Assembly: GCF_007994135.1 (NCBI RefSeq) | Contig: NZ_VLKF01000001.1 | Location: 1,612,001-1,676,000 of the forward strand | Length of the DNA: 64,000 bases | Source: Modestobacter roseus | GTDB taxonomy: Bacteria; Actinomycetota; Actinomycetes; Mycobacteriales; Geodermatophilaceae | Direction: 5' to 3' | Shown here: positions 61,396-64,000 of the stretch, piece after piece | How the letters are laid out: every line of letters starts with the position of its first letter | Position numbering within the stretch: position 1 is the first letter of the stretch | Notes under the pieces: model-generated | Seen by the model: only the letters and a program-made list of their open reading frames with translations | Told to the model about the DNA's origin: nothing | Databases searched by the model: none | Program-made: the position numbers and the translations under genes

Positions 61396-62709
61396 ATGCC
61401 TGCGAACGACGTTCCACCACGCCGGCGACGGCGCGGACCCCGCGCAGCGATCGGGACGGTGCTGGGCCGGCTGGCGCAACGCCGGATCCGCGCGAAGGGC
61501 CTCGACGTCGCCTCGCTGACGTTCCTGCCCGAGGCCGCCCGGCTGCCCCTGCTGCGCACCGGCACCGACCCGGTGCCCGAGCTCGCCGAGCTGCGCGCCC
61601 GCTGCCCGGTGGAGCGGCTGGACCTGCCCTTCGGCTTCGCCGTCCACCTGGTGACCGGCTACGACCAGGCGCGCACCGTGCTCGCCGACCGCAGCTCCTA
61701 CAGCAACGACATCCGGCACCTGTTCGGCGACGCCGGCCCCGGTTCGACCGCGGACGTCGGCGGCCTCGGCTTCACCGACCCGCCGCTGCACACCCGGCTG
61801 CGCAAGCTCGTGGCCCCGGAGTTCACCCGGCAGCGGCTGGCCGGGCTGGAGCCGGCGGTCGAGGCCACCGTGGCCCACCGGCTGGACGAGCTGGCCGCCG
61901 CGGGGTCGCCGGCCGACCTCGCCGAGCTGGTCTCCTGGCGGGTCCCGATGGACGTGATCTGCGACCTGCTCGGGCTCGACGACGCCGACCACGAGGCGTT
62001 CCTCCGGCTGGGCACCCAGCGGTTCGACGCCACCGGGGGCATGTCGGCGGCGCTGGGTGCGGTGTCGGAGCAGAAGCGGATCCTGCTGGACGTGGTGGCC
62101 CGGCAGCGCTCCGCGCCGGGCACGGGTCTGATCGGGCGGATCATCCAGGCCGAGGGCGACGCCGTCTCCGACGACGAGCTCGCCGGGCTGGTCGACGGGA
62201 TCGTGACCGGCGGGTACGAGACCACCGCGAGCTCGATCTCGCTGGGCACCGCGGTGCTGCTGCGCGACCCCGCGCACGCCGCGCTCGCCCGGGACGGCTC
62301 ACCCGCCGACGTCGACCGGCTGGTCGAGGAGCTGCTGCGCTACCTGTCGGTGGTCCAGGTGGCGTTCCCCCGGTTCGCCACCCGGGACCTGGAGGTGGCC
62401 GGGTGCCCCGTCCGCGAGGGCGACGCCGTCGCCGTCTCGCTCAGCGGCGCCGACCGCGACCCGGCCTGGGCGGGCGCCGACCCCGACCGCTTCGACCCGG
62501 CGCGCACGGCCACCGGCAGCCACCTCGCCTTCGGCCACGGGGTGCACCGGTGCGTGGGTGCGGAGCTGGCCCGGATGGAGCTGCGCATCCTCTTCCCGGC
62601 GCTGTTCCGCCGCTTCCCCGACCTGGCGCTCGCCGTGCCGGAGGAGCAGCTGCGCTGGCGGGAGCTCTCGTTCGTGCACGGCGTCGAGGAGCTGCCGGTC
62701 CGCTTCTGA
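61396..62709 (+). CDS. Cytochrome P450
   Basis: A 437-residue bacterial P450 monooxygenase, soluble. The I-helix motif is VTGGYETTASS, the ExxR motif is EELLRYLSVVQ, and the heme loop is LAFGHGVHRCVGAELARME with the cysteine ligand. LGFTDPPLHTRLRKLVAPEFT matches the class I CYP105/CYP107-like pattern, which takes electrons from ferredoxin. No ferredoxin or reductase gene is adjacent. ATG 61396 has GGGGAG just upstream; another ATG ten codons earlier is possible. The basic N-terminal leader (RRRRRGPRAA) is unusual. Confidence 0.93.
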   Translation: MPANDVPPRRRRRGPRAAIGTVLGRLAQRRIRAKGLDVASLTFLPEAARLPLLRTGTDPVPELAELRARCPVERLDLPFGFAVHLVTGYDQARTVLADRSSYSNDIRHLFGDAGPGSTADVGGLGFTDPPLHTRLRKLVAPEFTRQRLAGLEPAVEATVAHRLDELAAAGSPADLAELVSWRVPMDVICDLLGLDDADHEAFLRLGTQRFDATGGMSAALGAVSEQKRILLDVVARQRSAPGTGLIGRIIQAEGDAVSDDELAGLVDGIVTGGYETTASSISLGTAVLLRDPAHAALARDGSPADVDRLVEELLRYLSVVQVAFPRFATRDLEVAGCPVREGDAVAVSLSGADRDPAWAGADPDRFDPARTATGSHLAFGHGVHRCVGAELARMELRILFPALFRRFPDLALAVPEEQLRWRELSFVHGVEELPVRF

Positions 62710-62721
62710 CCGGCACCTCGG

Positions 62722-63573
62722 CTACTGCCGCAGCACCTCGGCCAGCGGGGTGGCCGGGCGGCCCAGCAGGTCCGGGACGGCGGTGCTCACGGCCGCCAGC
62801 TCGCCGGCGGCGATCGCCGTGTAGGTGGACACCCAGGCGTCGACGAGCCAGCGGGGCGCGTCGTAGCGGGCCCGGGAGGCGTACGCCTCCTCGACGGTCT
62901 CCGGCTCGTAGCGCGCCGCCCGGCCGGTGACCTCGGCGACCGTCGCGGCGACCTCGGTCAGGGTGAGCGCCGCCGGGCCGGTGAGGTCGTAGGTCGCGCC
63001 GGCGTGCCGCACCGGGTCCCGCAGCACGGTCACCGCGACGTCGGCGACGTCGCTGATCGCGACCACCGAGGCCCGGCCGTCACCGGCCGGACCGCGGAGC
63101 ACGCCGTCGTCGCCGACCATCCCGGGCAGGTCGTCGGCGTACAGCCCGTCGCGGAGGAACGTGGTGGTCAGGCCGAGCGACCGGGCGTGCTGCTCGGTGG
63201 CCCAGTGGTCGCGGGCCAGCAGGAACGTCGCGTCCGGGGCGGCGCCGAGGAACGAGGTGTAGACCACGTGCCCGACGCCGGCCCCGGCCGCCGCGTCGAG
63301 GACGGTGCGGTGCTGGTCGACCCGGTCGGCGGACTCGCTGCCGGACACCATGAAGAGCGTGTCGACGCCGGTCAGCGCCTCCCGGGCCGCCGCCCCGTCG
63401 GCGTAGGGGGCGACCGCCACGGTGGCGCCGGCCAGCTGCGGAGCCCGCGCCGGGTCGCGCACCAGGAGGCGCTGCCGGACCCCGGCGTCGGCGAGCAGCC
63501 GGGCGACCCGGCCGCCGAGCCGTCCGGTCGACCCGGTCACGGCGAGGGTGGGCGCTGCGGGATCGGTCACCAC
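62722..63573 (-). CDS. NmrA-like NAD(P)-binding protein (QOR2-like SDR)
   Basis: A 283-residue atypical short-chain dehydrogenase. The nucleotide motif is LAVTGSTGRLGGRVARLL, followed by RLLVRDPARAPQLAGA, DTLFMVSGSESADRVDQH and FLRDGLYADDLPGM, a pattern shared with quinone oxidoreductase 2 and NmrA-type redox sensors. The start is one of two adjacent GTG codons (63573 or 63570). It is convergent with the P450 gene (12 bases between stops) and lies 49 bases downstream of the amidase gene on the same strand. Confidence 0.88.
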   Translation of the reverse strand: MVTDPAAPTLAVTGSTGRLGGRVARLLADAGVRQRLLVRDPARAPQLAGATVAVAPYADGAAAREALTGVDTLFMVSGSESADRVDQHRTVLDAAAGAGVGHVVYTSFLGAAPDATFLLARDHWATEQHARSLGLTTTFLRDGLYADDLPGMVGDDGVLRGPAGDGRASVVAISDVADVAVTVLRDPVRHAGATYDLTGPAALTLTEVAATVAEVTGRAARYEPETVEEAYASRARYDAPRWLVDAWVSTYTAIAAGELAAVSTAVPDLLGRPATPLAEVLRQ

Positions 63574-63622
63574 CCGATCGTCGCCGACGAGCACCGTCCC
63601 CGCCCGTCGACGGACCCGGCCG

Positions 63623-64000
63623 CTACCTGCGCCGGTCGGCGAGGAAGGGGAAACGCTCGCGGGTGGCCGCCACCTCGGCGGCGTCGACGTCGGCCAGCAC
63701 GATCGTCTCCACGCCGGCCGCGGTGGCCAGCGGCTCCCCGCTGGGGCTGACGACGCAGCTGTCGCCGGCGTGCTCCACGCCGTCACCGGCGGTGCCCACC
63801 CGGTTGCACCCGACGACGTAGGCCTGGTTCTCGATCGCCCGGGCCCGCAGCAGCGTCTGCCAGTGGTGCCGGCGGGCGGCAGGCCAGTTGGCCGGCACCA
63901 GGTAGACGTCGGTGTCGGGTGCGGCGTCCCAGAAGACGTTCGCGAACCGCAGGTCGTAGCAGATGAACGGGGTGACCCGCAGCCCGCCGACCTCGACGGT
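63623..64000 (-). CDS. Omega-amidase-like nitrilase family protein, C-terminal part (cut by window edge)
   Basis: The last 125 residues of a carbon-nitrogen hydrolase. The nucleophile Cys lies in TPFICYDLRFANVFW. LVPANWPAARRHHWQTLLRARAIENQAYVVGCNRVG and GDSCVVSPSGEPLA match NIT2/YafV-type omega-amidases, which hydrolyse alpha-ketoglutaramate in methionine salvage and glutamine metabolism. The N-terminal Glu and the Lys of the catalytic triad lie beyond base 64000. No frameshift is seen. Confidence 0.9.
   Translation of the reverse strand, partial: TVEVGGLRVTPFICYDLRFANVFWDAAPDTDVYLVPANWPAARRHHWQTLLRARAIENQAYVVGCNRVGTAGDGVEHAGDSCVVSPSGEPLATAAGVETIVLADVDAAEVAATRERFPFLADRRR

Noticed and set aside
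1-64000. tRNA, rRNA, riboswitch or insertion-sequence features
   Set aside because: I found no cloverleaf, rRNA segment, transposase gene, or terminal inverted repeats with target duplications. Gene content and codon use look even throughout.

Overview
The window reads as a very GC-rich actinobacterial chromosome. Third codon positions are almost all G or C, GTG starts are common, and adjacent genes repeatedly overlap as ATGA or GTGA. The DUF222-HNH endonuclease, PucR-type regulator, HtaA-type heme uptake, fused OleBC and DesA3-like desaturase pair fit a soil or rock actinobacterium, perhaps a Geodermatophilaceae member; that family assignment is inference. I see no rRNA, tRNA, CRISPR array, insertion sequence or prophage.

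Layout. 1-3.1 kb: a luciferase-like monooxygenase (cut by the left edge), an SRPBCC protein, an alditol oxidase and a PPK2 polyphosphate kinase. 3.2-12.8 kb: a sugar or polyol catabolic locus with a TIM-barrel isomerase, a Gfo/Idh dehydrogenase and a ROK regulator on the minus strand, divergent from a ribose-type ABC transporter (ATPase, two permeases, lipoprotein) and a tagatose-3-epimerase-like enzyme. 13-17.7 kb: a PabB-PabC fusion, a zinc alcohol dehydrogenase and a GH13 alpha-glucosidase.

17.7-27.1 kb, all minus strand: a heme and iron acquisition locus. hmuT-hmuU-hmuV and two cell-surface protein genes form a chain of 4-base overlaps. A separate HtaA protein gene has a strong DtxR/IdeR-like box in front of it, and a DUF916 (WxL-interacting-like) membrane protein precedes heme oxygenase. 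The HtaA protein ends in a WxL-like domain rather than a membrane anchor, which suggests a heme receptor held on the surface by a WxL-type complex. This is the most interesting candidate system here.

27.3-40 kb: an epimerase coupled to an unusual G6PDH paralogue, a secreted phytase-like protein, a desaturase and ferredoxin-reductase pair with a divergent PucR-type regulator, a truncated hemoglobin, flavohemoprotein and DivIVA-domain operon, and a DHA2 exporter. 40.1-44.8 kb: oleA, fused oleBC and oleD for long-chain olefins through a beta-lactone. 44.8-49.9 kb: a sigma-like protein fused to a membrane-anchored extracytoplasmic domain, then nirBD. 50-54 kb: a DUF222-HNH gene with an SOS-like box, and an acetyltransferase-TetR-MFS operon behind a perfect palindrome. 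54-64 kb: an acyl-CoA ligase and an AI-2E permease (both apparently frameshifted), a membrane protein, a protein with four cold-shock domains, a second Gfo/Idh oxidoreductase, a DUF1349 protein, a P450, an NmrA-like protein and an omega-amidase-like protein cut by the right edge.

Three genes (WxL-interacting-like protein, acyl-CoA ligase, AI-2E permease) would each be restored by adding one base in or next to a G/C run. This pattern points to sequence errors rather than real gene decay.
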